The translations under genes and the position numbers were made by a program. Of a DNA stretch of 64,000 nucleotides, positions 12,001-24,060 are shown piece by piece (positions within the stretch are counted from its first letter, which is position 1; every line of letters begins with the position of its first letter). The stretch comes from Rhodamnia argentea (lineage: Eukaryota; Streptophyta; Magnoliopsida; Myrtales; Myrtaceae): the NCBI RefSeq assembly GCF_020921035.1, contig NC_063153.1, positions 12,524,001 through 12,588,000 on the forward strand, given 5' to 3'. The notes beneath the pieces were generated by a model that was not told where the DNA came from, did not search any database, and saw only the letters and a program-made list of their open reading frames with translations.

Positions 12001-15000
12001 ATCTCCATCAATAGAAGTCCCAAATACCTGAGAAATGCACTTGGAGAGACTAACATGGTCTGCCACATCGAGCTCAATTGCAGTTGCATTTGGAATGCCT
12101 TCTATAGTCTGTGCCCACCCGAACATTAGAACGAAAATTCAATCCCAGAAAGACAGATAGCCAATAGTCGCCATGTGTTTGCCATGATTGCTACTTTTTA
12201 ATTCTCATACAGAAAATTTTTGCCTCATCAACAAATAAGAAAGTTTAGGAACAATCATATGCTCAGTAACATTATAATCATGCCTGAATTTCCTCAATGA
12301 AAAAATATTTTGTCAGTTCTACCTCTTCTGCATCCTTTAGGTAGAGAGACGCCACAACAACTTGAACATGTCCCTGCTCTTCGGAGTCAACCTTCAAATG
12401 CGAATCATGCCTTTGGCGGTATGAAGTGCTTCCAATAGATGCCAAGAGCTCAGCAGCTGGTTGGCAGACCCTCCCAGCACCAAGAATCAGAACGGAACGC
12501 GTATTTCCCAGATCACAGCTGCTTTTAGTGCCATTATTCACCACCGTACCATCCGTCTTTGATGTCGAACTTGTTCTGTTGTCTGGCTGAGGTCCATTTT
12601 CACTCCGATTAGCAAGAGAATTTAGAGAATCTATAATCTGATCCAAGACTTCCCTATCATCTGCACCCACCTGCAAGGGAAAAAGAAGTGCAATGTTGAG
12701 AAATTGAACTTACACAACAAACAGAACCATGAACGGCAACAAGAAGCAGAAGTGATAAAAGGGAGTATATTCATATTTTACTCAAACTTTAGATTGTCAA
12801 ACTTGAAGCTAACCAGGGTTAACAAAGGAATTAGCTCTTAGTAATTCAGATAGCATAAGCATCCACAGATAGGTCATTATAGAAATTCTCCCACGATATA
12901 GTGAAGTATAACAATTTCAGAAACAGTGACACAGAAGGTGCAACTATGTTAGATAGTCTATCGGAATATTACTACGACAATAAAGATGTAAGAACACGGA
13001 TGGAATAGGACTTCTGATTACTCTTACAGAGAAAGGTCAAAAAGAGAATTGACCCACTTCGTAAGTTCCCCCTTCCAAATTAAAAGTGGTGAACAGATCT
13101 ACTCACTTCAAGTTCTGAATAAGATGGTGCATCAGCACTCTGGCCAACTTGGCACTTAACCAAGTGGAAGGAACCGCCTGCCGCTTCGATGATGTTCAAA
13201 GCCTCATTTATCAGGAACTTGTCGAATAAATGGCCGCTCAGGGAAACCTGATGGTTAGAATAGTTTTCATAAGGTAACTGCACATATGTAAACAGCTTAT
13301 CCGTACCAAAGTCAAGATAATGTTCTGCATCGGTGTGGTGCATCACATACTCAAGAATGCCTGATAAGGAGAGAGACAGTATAACTCACCAATTCTGTGA
13401 ATTTTTTCATCCTGTATGCGGGTATATTGACAAGGTTTACCGGCATGCTCCTGCAGATATGAAATGAAAATATTCATGTGATGAAGTGAAAACCTAAACG
13501 TTCATTCAGTAGTATCATAATGATTTATGACAAATCATAGAGGATTAAGGTGAAGTTTTTGTTGCTGGAACTGACCAGGTAGTGTGTATCAAACTCTCAC
13601 AGACCAGAAGGGGAAGAAAAAAACTATAGCTCTCACAGGAGAAAAGGTAATTTCAATGAGAAAACGGGGCTAACTATCAGTATCCATTCAAGACTTGCTT
13701 AAGAAGAACTCCATTCTTAGATGTCTCTATCCTATTTAGGACCCACAGATACAAAAGGACAAAAGGTACAGGGTTATCTCTTACCAACATCATAGACTAG
13801 ATAGAAAGGGAATCAAAGAATTATGGACCATTAATACTGACAAGAGGCAAATTCCAAAATGGTTTGAAAATGTTCTATGTCCAAAAGAAACATCAGGAAA
13901 TGGCAACCTATTCATACTTTGGGAAATTACCAATCATCCAGATTCACCTATGCTTTTACAATTAAAAGTTAACCTCAACTTATCATTTTTGACATGAGCT
14001 GAACAGCTTCACACAGTTGATTACGTAACTCTGCAAGTAAGGGTTGCTTAAGTAAAAAGTACAGTTGTATTTTAGACTGAAAAATATCTCTTGAATTCGA
14101 TATATATTTATACCCTGAGGCGGTCATCAATTTTTCCACCAAACAAAATGATCAAAAGCAAAAGAGTAGAGACAACAGAAGAAATCTTACTCTGTATCAG
14201 ATTCTCGCATACGCGGTATATATTCGAACAGGGCAGTGAGTCTTCCTCTGTGTGCTATGCAAGCTCTCCTTAGATGCTCAGGTAACTGCGCAATTTCTAC
14301 AGAAGACGCTAACTTTCCAATAAATTCTGATAGAATGTCTCCAAAGTGTTGGGAAGCCTTTCCACAGTAAAATGAAAATTTAATTTAATTTAAACAGGCA
14401 AAAGCATTAGAGCACTTTCGGTACCCTCTCTGAGAACTAACACATTCTACAAGATACATAAGTCCCATGAGATACACAGGTATTCAGAACTGCACCTCTT
14501 TTGCAAACTCAGTCGGTAAAATATCCACAGCTGAACAGATCACACCGTCACCCTCCATATCATGATGATATGAATCACATAGGACATCATATCTGCAAAT
14601 TGGGAGCATAACCAACCAATGTCAGCGAGCCATATACAGCCAACACATACAAGAGCGTGCATCATCCACAAAAAAACAACAAGAGAGCAGTAATAAGAAG
14701 AATTGTTCATTGAACAATTAAGATCCTGTCAAGATGGTCATCACCTCTTAGTTTTTATTGCAAGAAGTAAAGATCTTATCGCAGTTAAGATTTAACCAAC
14801 TGGTGATGTGGAGGAATATCGAAGAGCGCTAGCTAGAAGAACATAAGACAAGCTTTGTAACGAAACACTAGTAATTTGCTTTACCAATACCTGAAGAAAG
14901 GTGATTCAATTGATGTAGTCTGATTGACAAATTCCATTGAGCCTCCTACATCACAAGTGATATCTGCTATCCCAATCAGTGGGCATCCTTTCTCCATTAG

Positions 15001-17208
15001 GTCTCGGAGCTGCTCATTACTCAATAACCGCGGGAACCTTTTTTCCCAATACATGCAATTGACTGCATGAAAGTGAATCACACAGCGATACATCAGCTGG
15101 ACCAGATCAAAGGAACATATAATTCAAGGGAGTGATTCAATAAACTTGAATGAAAAAGATATCAGATCTGCCCTACAGTACTCATAATTCTTGCATCCTA
15201 ATCATGAAACAACCTTATGAGACTCAACATAGAGTAAAGCATACCGATGATAGATGCATATGGTGCAACTTTTTCATGGAAAGTTGGAGAGTAGTGTTCC
15301 GGGTGTGCATAGTAGTCGGCCTGAAAGAAGCAAAATGTCCACGTGTATACGATTTCAGGTTCATATCAGCATTCGAAAACAGCTGGAGTGGAAATCATAG
15401 TATGTGTAACAAGATTATTGTAACTTCTGATCTATGGAAAAATGAAAAGTGGCCTAGCGTGCCTTGTCAAATTCTCTCGAAGGATCTTTGTGTTCAACCA
15501 TGTCCTGACAAGTCACAACGCAACCATATACTTGGTAAACTCTCTTCGATCTTTTTGCTGTTTGAGTTGGATCTCTGGCCTAGCAGAAAGGAAAATACAG
15601 TATAAGCATTAGCCGAATCCAAATCAAACTATGGAGCAAGAGCTAAAATTGATTTAACATTGCAAGTATACATGATAACAGCCAAAAGGCAATCAAGTGC
15701 ACTAACAATTCCGCGGTTCTATGGAAGATGTAGTCTAGTCAGAACACATGACTAGCGGTTATAAGACCAAATCTTCGTCTCATTATATGAGGTCATCTTC
15801 CAAGTTTCAATCCATTAATGAACCTTATTGGTCCTCCGGCAGGGGAGTGCTTTATTGGATGGGAAACCAAAATAACCCATTCCCAAATTCCATTATGCTA
15901 AGCTATATGTTAGCTTACCATCTGAAAGAGTTCTGGGAGTCTGCTCGGGTCAACGTAAGTGTGAGGAAGAAGCTTGAATATCTCTTGTGCTCCAGCAGAA
16001 ACTACAGAGAAGCAAATAAGAGATGAGATATCATTATAGAGTAGAGGGTTGCAGGGAGAAATAAACGATACTCCTGTATCTGAAACTGAAGGATGGCTTC
16101 CTTCTTTTATGCCTTCCTTCTTTTAATAGAGTAACAGTATAAACAAAGCAGCAAACCAATTTGATATATAACTTGCAAGGTGTACAGCACCATAAATGAT
16201 GGCTGCAAAGAGAGCCATTTACAAAGATACAGTACCATTTCCTGAACCAGTGAATATGAAGACCAGAGGGCAAATTCCTGATGGTAGCCCCTGAGTTGCA
16301 ATGTCTTCGCCCACAGAAATTATTGCAGCCTTGGCAGCAGCCAAGGAGGAGTATGTGTAAGATCCACCGAGTGAGAGAAAAGAGGTTGAATATCCAAGAC
16401 TTAGATATCCTGAATGAGGTCAGGAACAAAGATGAGGATTAGCCTCACTGGCATTGCCTATAAACTACAGCTGCTGAGGTACACGAAACATCAAAAGGAA
16501 AGACTCTTCATGATTCAGCACAACTCCGTGGATTACATGGCATACAGAGAAAAAAATATAGCTTAGAAGATTACTTTGTCCCAGCCCACTTAAGAAGTCA
16601 ATTAGTCCTGCTCTTCCTGCATATTTTCCAAATGCAAGCAATCTCTTCCCGTGCTCGCCGACAATGACCTCATAGTCATAAAGTGAAGCCCTTTCAGCTA
16701 TAATCTGAGAACAGTTTAAGGAGAATTAGAGATGACAAAAATTTCCTCTTCCATTAATACTCGAGCAACATATGCAAATGAAGGACAATGTACTTTGTCT
16801 AACAGGGGCATGTTTTCTTTCTGGGCCTTGTGAGTATGAGAGAAGAAGGCATAAGCTCTATCAGGAAGAATCATGTCCAACTGCAAAAGACCAAATATAA
16901 TTAAACAAAGATGGCTAAATATTTTGCTTATGTTTGGACGGAGACTTGGTATTCCGAACCTTCGGCTGTTTGATGCCCACAATAAAACCACACTCAGACA
17001 AGTCATCTGATATTTCACAGCCCACGTCTTCGTAAAGCGCATCATGATGGATTCGCTTTGTCGATGGCTGCACAATGATGCGAGCTACTCCAGTTTTATC
17101 CTTGCCACTGAGTAAAAGCCGAGCACAATGAGAAGGTGTAAGGGGAACTCTTCTTTCCCACTTATTTGAAGACTCGGAGAGAATCCCGACGACTCCATTC
17201 CCAAGCAT
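9032..17208 (-). CDS. LKR/SDH: Bifunctional lysine-ketoglutarate reductase/saccharopine dehydrogenase
   Basis: First two enzymes of lysine catabolism in one cytosolic polypeptide: lysine + 2-oxoglutarate to saccharopine, then to aminoadipate semialdehyde + glutamate. Exons from the start: 16960-17208, 16794-16880, 16575-16704, 16236-16409, 15919-16001, 15463-15579, 15245-15320, 14891-15062, 14496-14592, 14191-14357, 13390-13450, 13107-13247, 12323-12670, 12028-12108, 11859-11924, 11635-11752, 11267-11396, 10911-10990, 10550-10708, 10103-10340, 9832-9940, 9550-9711, 9395-9464, 9032-9084. They sum to 3168 nt, open and in phase, giving 1055 residues, close to the usual plant length. The LKR half starts GVVGILSESSNKWERRVPLT and carries FTGSGN and DITCDVGGS. 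The SDH Rossmann motif GAGRVCQP is at about 582-589; GLDPGIDHMMAMK and GGLPSPAAANNPLAYKFSW follow. Introns 15321-15462 and 10341-10549 use GC donors. Identity is very secure; short exons could be off by a few bases. Confidence 0.95.
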
Positions 17209-18302
17209 TGTGCCCTTTTATCTGTCATCATTATCAGTTTTATGTAACATTAGAGAGGTGAGCAAATAGGTTGCTATCGCAGCAGCTCTGGCGTATCTAA
17301 CTCAATGCTAGGACTTCATAATCGACCAAATTAGCATAACTTCTCAGGTAATTGATACTCAATAATCTGACAGAAGTGAAGGTGACGGTTTCGTATAGAT
17401 CCTTGTCATGAATCTGCCTGCATGCACTACACTTTTACACATTGAAAGATAGCAGACCCTGATCAGTTCAAAACCTGGAAAAAACTGCATCAGTCGACTC
17501 AAGAGAATTCAAGCCAAAAAACAATACCACAGAAGAGCAAAAAAGATTCAAGGCTCCGAGTTCATTCAAACCGATCAGAGCCCTTAACAATGGAGCAAAT
17601 CATGCAATCACAATCACCTCCACCAATCGTTATAACCCAGCCAGCAACTCTAAACACAGACCATCCGGAGAAGAGGTCGGAGCTAATTAAATTCTCGTGT
17701 GAAAGCCATGGACAGACTCAGACTCGTGACACCACGGGAACCCTGCAAGAAACGCGGATCTCTGGACGGTACCTCTCTGTCTCTCTGCAAATTGCAAAGG
17801 AGGGGTCTCTGTATTTTTGCTCTGGGAGAGTGCAAGCGGCGTCCTTTCTCGGATTCTGCAACACGGGTCTGTGCTTCAAGATCAGTTTTTTCTTACCCAG
17901 AAGAACATATTAAGCATATAAGATCAGAGTCATTGTCGTATAATAACGACATTGGGGAGATTTAAACTTGAGGATTGTGTGCGGTTTGTGATGATGAGAT
18001 AAGAATGGGAGGCGTGACAGTGACGAGGTCATATGATCCGATATGCACACAGATTGCTTACGTACCTGAAAAAGCAGAGAGCCAGAGAGCCAGAGAGAAA
18101 GAGACTAATAAGTGACGCGCTCGAAGTCACGTTCATGCAGTATGAATCGGCAGCAACTATATACCCATCCACCATTCTCTGTCTATAAAAAAAATATTTT
18201 TCTAGACCCGTTCTTACAGATGAAGAACATAGAATCGCTTGGCGAAAAAATTAAAAAAACAAAGACGAAGCAATTTTGGAAAATTTGTTTCTTTTTCTTC
18301 GT
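17209..18302 (-). promoter_or_regulatory. LKR/SDH 5' leader and promoter region
   Basis: Lies directly upstream of the LKR/SDH start. On the minus strand a CAG follows a possible branch-point region at about 17225-17260, so a 5'-untranslated-region intron is plausible. Plus-strand open frames at 17590-17965 have no domain and I do not call them. No clear TATA box chosen. Confidence 0.35.
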
Positions 18303-18585
18303 TTTTTCTCGCCGGCTCTAGTGACTATTCAGAGCGTTAGGATTATGATTCAGACTCCACTCGAAACAAAATAAATTTTAAACTTTTCGTATCTTCTTCT
18401 TCTTCTTTTGTGAAATGGGTGGGAGGTAACTGGTGCTAGTGGTTTTTTCGTGCGATAGGATTACGATTCAGACTTCACTTGAAAATTTAAAAAAAAAAAA
18501 AAATTGGACTTGTCGTTTCATTTTATAAAAAGAAAAAAAGGTGAGATGGGTGACTCACGCTAGCGACTCCTTTGGGCGATGTTTA
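18303..18585. repeat. Diverged tandem repeat, about 2.5 units of roughly 115 bp
   Basis: The phrase 'gttaggattatgattcagac' at about 18337 recurs as 'gataggattacgattcagac' at about 18455. 'ctagtgactattcagagcg', 'ctagtggttttttcgtgcg' and 'ctagcgactcctttgggcg' mark three unit starts. Between units lie T/CTT-rich or A-rich runs and 'gtgaaatgggtg/gtgagatgggtg'. The unit is noncoding. Confidence 0.6.
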
Positions 18586-19205
18586 AACCGATATGTATTT
18601 GGACAGACACGTCGAATGTGGGGGAAAAAAAGTCATTTTCCATATCAATTTCTTTGTATTCGAGCGAAATGTAGGTCCGTTTATCAAGAGCAATTCGCCA
18701 CGTGGACTTACGTGTAGAAGTTCTTTTGTGTTTTTTTTTTTTGTTTTTTTGTTCGAGAAGTGTAGAGGTTCAATACGAAAGCTTCCCCTCCTCCTTCCCG
18801 CAACGGTAGCGGAGGGAGTCCACGTGTAATGAGCCCATTGCCCTCGTCCGTTGCACCTCGTTGCTGTCCTTTTTGTCTCTTTTGTCCTTGGCCGGATTCT
18901 CAAACGGCCCCGCTTGCTGTGTTTAACATACGAAAATGAAAGGCCATATTTTGATTAAAAAGACAAATAAAGAAAAAAGGGTCGCGCTTTTTCACTCGTC
19001 TTTTGGCTTAAATACTCGCTATTTTTTATGTTCTGACCATACTAACCCTTATAAGGCCCCGCCATTTCTCTCACTCTTTTTGTTTGTTTCTTCTTTTTCT
19101 TTCTTTGCGAGAGATCTCAAACCCATATCACAAAAACAGATCTCAAATAAGAGAAAAAGTTTGTGTTGACCACGTTGTTGTTGTTCTTTTTTTTTTTTTT
19201 AATTA
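18586..19205. other. Spacer with G-box motifs
   Basis: Contains CCACGTGG at about 18697 and CCACGTGT at about 18819, G-box-type cores bound by bZIP/bHLH factors in plants. With no gene directly downstream on either side their use is unknown. A TC-rich tract lies at about 19065-19110. Confidence 0.3.
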
Positions 19206-19590
19206 GGGATAAGTGCATTGAAAGTCCTTAAACTTATCACGATAGTACAATCGAGTCTGGAATTCCTTTCCCATTTTGTATAGTGTAATCAAATCATAAA
19301 ACTTCTCACAAAAATGCTAACGAGAATCTTAAAATTTTCAAAAAATGTAGTCAACGGAAGAATTTGGTTTAATCAATTTGATAAGTTTTAAAATTTGATT
19401 GTACTTTTTGAAAGTTTTAAGACTCGATTACATGACAAGTTTTAGGACTTGATTGCATATTTGAAAGTTTTAATACTTGATTATTTCTTTCATAATAAAT
19501 TTTAAGATTGGATTGCATTTTTTAAAAATTTAGAACTCACTCATACTTTCATGATAAGTTTTAAAACTTTCGATACACTTATCTATCGTT
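19206..19590. mobile_element. MITE with about 40-bp terminal inverted repeats
   Basis: The left end has 'gataagtgcattgaaagtcc' then 'ttaaacttatcacgatagta'. The reverse complement of the right end has 'gataagtgtatcgaaagttt' then 'taaaacttatcatgaaagta'. The inside is built from repeats of 'ttttaagacttgattgca'-like units. No coding capacity. I could not settle the target duplication. Confidence 0.65.
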
Positions 19591-20910
19591 ATTAACATCT
19601 AGCCTTATTAGAAAGAGCATGGGTCAAAGTACAAAAAGAAGCAAAAGGGAAAAGTCGCACCTAATTGTAAGTGACGTGACGCACCTGCTAGTTTATATGC
19701 GTTTGCATTGGGTTGGACAATCCCGATGCATAAAAGAAATAAATTCTTTCAAAAATTTTTTTTTTATCGAAGTAAATTCTTTCATTCAAAACTCAAAAAG
19801 ATAACATTGTCTTTCTTTCTTAAAAGAGAAAAACCACTAATTTTTATTTTTATTAAGATCTCAATTTGAGTGTCTGGCCCCGCTCATATCTGTATATGAC
19901 ATATTGTCCTTGAAGAGATATTTCCCATTAAATTATTTTAATACTACCATATTAATTTGTAGCTCTTATACTTGCTCCTGTCGAGATTAACGTGAAGCTG
20001 ATTTCTCTTAGAATGTAAGGTCGAGAAGTCCATAAAACTAAATGTATCAACGAATGGTTGCCCAATTCAAGTGTGTATCGAGAGAAATCATTTGCTACGT
20101 TGAACTTAAGACGAAACTTTCGATTGTTTATCAACGACGTCTATACATTTCTAAGGGTTGATGTTATCACTAAGCGACTAATGCGGCAATTTCAAAATAC
20201 GAAAACTTACCAAAGAGTTTAATTATGATTGCTACTGACTAATAGGCGGATTAAATTATGATACACCATATTTATATTTAAGAACCTCATAATTTTCTTG
20301 ATCTGGACGAATGTTTCTTGAATCTTTGCCATGTAACATTATCAATGACCTGAAATTACTAGGGGAAGTCAAAGGGTCGTTTGTTCGAAAAAAAATCGTT
20401 TTTCAATTTTTCGATGTTTGAGGATAGCAAAAAACTAGTATATGTATCGAAAACGTCGTCCATGAATTGAAAATAACAAGCAAGGAAAATATTTTTCATA
20501 AATCACAAAATAAATAAAACTAATTATTTTTCCAAATGGTTTTCATAAAAAAAAATATTTTTTTATAATAAAATTTTAAGTTAAACAAAAGCATCAATCA
20601 AAGTGGCTTTTACGTTTCCAATGCCACGTGTAATTGTGTCATAAGAGACCACGAGAAGCAGTCTTTTTGGACCACGATGGAGGCTACAGTCCATAAACAG
20701 CAAGGCAACTATATGACTTTTGAGTTGAAGTGAAATGGTTGAGAGTGACAAGATAAGAGAAATTAATTATATGCCAAATGCCATTTAAGATTTTGTTGGC
20801 ACGTTAAATCGATCGGCCAAACTTTAAAGTCATTTTAGCGGTCCATTTCACGTTTTAAATTAGGTGAGCCCTCAACTTGTTTATTTAGTGGACACTCTCG
20901 AAAGAAATAA
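19591..20910. other. AT-rich spacer
   Basis: No gene or clear repeat ends. A stretch at about 20385-20600 (gtcgtttgttcgaaaa... with 'ggaaaatatttttcataaa') resembles the ends and body of the Harbinger-like element at 55275-56086 and may be a degraded relative. A G-box-like CCACGTGT occurs at about 20623. Confidence 0.3.
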
Positions 20911-21330
20911 AGAGTCATATTTTCACGAACGAAAACTAAACAGGGTAAAAAGTCTTATTTCATTGAAAGTAAAGAAATCGATATCGATTCCCCGGATAAG
21001 TTCGAAGGTATCGAAGCCGACACGACTTGGTCAATGATTCGAGCCGATGATCAATTCGAAAGCAAATTGAAATCCGTGGCTTGCTTTAAGCAAGATTTGA
21101 TCCTGTTTCCATCGCTCCATATGGGACGGGGTGCAAGGAAATCAACATGTTCTACTGATCAGCTTAGTTGGATTGAGGGTGAGATGGGTAGATGTAATTA
21201 TCTTTCGAGATTAGATATGCAACCAAGTCGCAACATTTCCATAGAACCCCAGGAAAGTATAGGTTGGCTTGCAGCTACCATTAGAAAAATAAAAAAAAAT
21301 AAAAGCAAGGGTTCGAAAGAGAATAAGTGA
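20911..21330 (+). other. Open frame of 140 codons, unrecognised, possible exon remnant
   Basis: The frame is open from just after a TAA at 20908-20910 to TGA at 21328-21330. The first ATG is at 21034, leaving 98 codons. Amino acid composition looks protein-like (DKFEGIEADTTWSMIRADD and so on) and GC content is higher than the flanks. The last 15 codons turn lysine-rich. No family recognised. The peptide-like frame continues upstream of the ATG, which suits an exon or decayed gene better than an intact short gene. No splice signals, promoter or partner exon could be shown. Confidence 0.3.
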
Positions 21331-21599
21331 AGAATTTCCACTCCAAAAATATTTGATTAATTGAAGCATTTGATTGTGAGAGAACAGAGCAATTGAAGCA
21401 ATTGCCTATCTACAGTCACATAATTGGCTAGGCCTCTCTGATCTAAGTCCATCAGGCCTGTTGCAGCCGATTGGGCCTAGAGTTGAAAACAACATGACTA
21501 GTTCGGTTGGGCCTAGTACTAGTACAGACAAGATTGCCGGCCTATGCTTTGAAAATTTGGATACCTAGTATTTGCATTTGCCTTATGAATTGTGATTAT

Positions 21600-21672
21600 C
21601 ACACACGCACGCACGCACGTACGTACGACGTACGTATGTACATACATACATACATACAAACATATATACATG
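21600..21672. repeat. Compound tetranucleotide microsatellite
   Basis: Runs of (CACG), (GTAC) and (CATA) units follow one another: 'acgcacgcacgcacgtacgt' then 'gtacatacatacatacatac'. Simple repeats of this kind are hypervariable. Confidence 0.85.
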
Positions 21673-22202
21673 CAAATTTGGATACTGAAAATTAATCACT
21701 CCAAACGTTGTTCGATTCAATTAATCAATTCCAAAATGCTAGATGAACCGATCCAAACCTTCATTCCATTATTTTCCAAATGATCCAAGAAGATGATCTA
21801 ACTTGTATAACTTTTTCGCTTTGAAATTTGAGCTCTATGGGATTCATAGGCTTTAGTGAGAAATGACTTAAGACCTCGAGTCCCATATCTAGCGGGCGAT
21901 AATGAATTGTCGAATGATTCACAAGTAAAGAGTCATCTTCGGATGATCATCGTATATCGAATACCCTTTCAGGATTAATCTGACGTCTGACGCGAACACG
22001 GGTCGGGCCGACTGTGAACAAGGGCAGAGGAGCAAGACAAGTGTCTCAAGACAGGCTCGTGAAAGTGATTCGCAGTAGTAATTTAACTTTCATGGCTGTG
22101 ACTGAGGTGAAAAGGAAGGGGACAAATGATTATTTTCTCCTTGCAACAAAAAGCAAGAAATGCCTGAAAAAGCATCATCATCCTCCTATAATTAGCTGTT
22201 TT

Positions 22203-22222
22203 GAGAGAGAGAGAGAGAGAGA
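22203..22222. repeat. (GA)n microsatellite
   Basis: About nine GA dinucleotides in a row, next to otherwise ordinary sequence. Confidence 0.8.
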
Positions 22223-22579
22223 TTTAATGAACCTAAATTAATGGATGACTTTCACCTTTTCCAACCCAAGAACCAACCGGAAATAGTGCCATTGTCCACC
22301 CCATTTATAGCATCACAAGGGAAATAAAGTTGATGGTTTCCCCCATTTTACCCTCGCGTTAGCAACTCAATCTTTGCTAGGTTCAATCTCATCATAAAAA
22401 GCATCTAGCTAATCATCATCAATCGGTCAATTACTTGTGAATGTCATGCACAAGCGCAACCTAATGCATATCGAGAAAATCACTAGGGAAGTTAAATTCT
22501 TTGTGGTCTATTACGGGTAACAAGCCTTTCATAACAAAAGAGAGAAATGAAATTTATTCTTACTCTTACATATAACAAA

Positions 22580-23140
22580 GGGAAAATTTGTCTAAAAAAA
22601 TCATAAATCTATTAAACTTTTTCCAATTCAATCCTAAATATTTTCATTGTGTCAATTGACTCATGGACTTTTTCACGCTTTGTCAATTGAGTCCATTCGA
22701 AATTTTGGTCAGAAATTATTGATGTGGACACGGACGTCCCATGTGACGGGATTGATGTTAACGTGGATAATTTTAATAATAATTTATTTTTTTCAGCATT
22801 TATCATTTTCTCTTTTCTTTTTCCTTTTTTCTTCTTATTTTCATTCCTTTTTTTTCCTTTTCTCTTTTTTTTTTCTTTTTTCCCTTTTTCACTTTTTCCC
22901 TTTGTTGGCCATCAATGTGACGATGGCCAGTGGTGGTCATCGGCATCAAGCTAGGGCCGCCCTTGCCAGCCTAGGGCGAGGGTTGCCCTCGCTTGAAGTT
23001 GGAGACCTTCGTCGACCATCAACGAGGTGATGGCCGGTGGAGGGAAATAGAAAAGAAAAGATGATATATAAATAAAAAAATATTTGAAAATTATGGAAAG
23101 ACCATTAAAAATTTATCCATGTCGGGTGGCACGGCCAGCT
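22580..23140. mobile_element. Mutator-type MITE relative with CT-rich and GC-rich core
   Basis: The left part carries the family phrases 'aaatctattaaactttttccaattcaatcc' and 'tgtcaattgagtcca', shared with 25085-25570 and 51670-51874. A pyrimidine-only tract at about 22800-22900 and a GC-rich core at about 22920-23030 follow. The right part has 'tatttgaaaattatggaaagacc'. The outer ends are approximate. Confidence 0.45.
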
Positions 23141-23399
23141 GACATGAATAATTGCGAGATGAAATCGCAATACTACCCGATCTCTAAAATCCTAATATCA
23201 TTCAAGAAGAGCTCGTGATATACCGATGTATCACGACACCAAAAAAATTAAAAAAATGAAAAAAAAAGAAAAAGAAAAATGAAACCCTTTTTTTGGGCCA
23301 AAGGAAAGCATGATAACCTCCCCCCAGCTAAACCTATCTAGGGCTAAATAGAATGCAAAGAATTGAATAATGCACGAGGCATTGTCGCGATGCTTGGGT

Positions 23400-23640
23400 A
23401 GGCAACTAGGCTAAAAACGTCGGTGGACAAGAGCGTAAGACGTTCGTGCCTTTGCCTTTCCGAAAGCGGGGCTGAGGGACACACTCGCAAATTAGCTGTC
23501 GAAAAGCAACGCGTTTTCGCGTTCTTTCTTTATGAGCCCGTCTCTTTAGAGCCTTTATTGCTTTTGCAAAAGCACACCGGCATCGGACATACGGGGGCTT
23601 CCAAGAGAAGGAAAAGAGAAAGAATGAAATCCCATGCATA
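23400..23640. other. GC-rich island of unknown origin, possible organelle-derived insert
   Basis: About 240 bases, visibly richer in G+C than both flanks, and open on both strands (+ 23423-23641, 72 codons; - 23406-23639, 77 codons). The texture ('gaaagcggggctgagggaca', 'tatgagcccgtctctttaga') is unlike the local transposons and reminds me of plant mitochondrial intergenic DNA. No protein family recognised. Confidence 0.25.
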
Positions 23641-23651
23641 ATTCCATCAGA

Positions 23652-24060
23652 AAATTCGTCCCCAACTTTTTTTATTTTTTTTTCGGTTCAACGTGATCTT
23701 TGAATTTTGATCTTAACGTGCAATGCCATCCCGAACTTTTTAACTTGTTCAATGTGATCCATGAACTTTTGATACATATTTAATCCATCTCCTGATTTAT
23801 ATCAGAATGTCCAATATTGTATCTGAACTTGAATTGATGGAATGACGACATTGAATATTTTTATACGGTTCATGGACTAGATTGAATATGTACCAAAAGT
23901 TCATGAACTAGTCCATGAACCACTTTGATCAAATTATTATTTTAGGGATGACATTACATACTAGGTTAAAGTTTATGGACCATATTGAATGAATTAAAAA
24001 TTTAAAGATTACATTGTAAATTTAATCAAAATTCAGGGATAATTTACGCCATTTTCCTTT
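23652..24060. mobile_element. Foldback MITE, family shared with 57640-57995
   Basis: The left arm 'gaattttgatcttaacgtgc' then 'gttcaatgtgatccatgaac' mirrors the right arm when reversed, 'gaattttgattaaatttaca' then 'ttcaatatggtccataaac'. The arms are built of alternating 'ttgaatatggtccatgaact' units. The same phrases fill 57640-57995. No coding capacity. Confidence 0.55.

Noticed and set aside
15150..15605. 151-codon plus-strand frame in the LKR/SDH region
   Set aside because: Antisense to exons 6-7 and their intron, no domain, and the minus-strand exons are certain.
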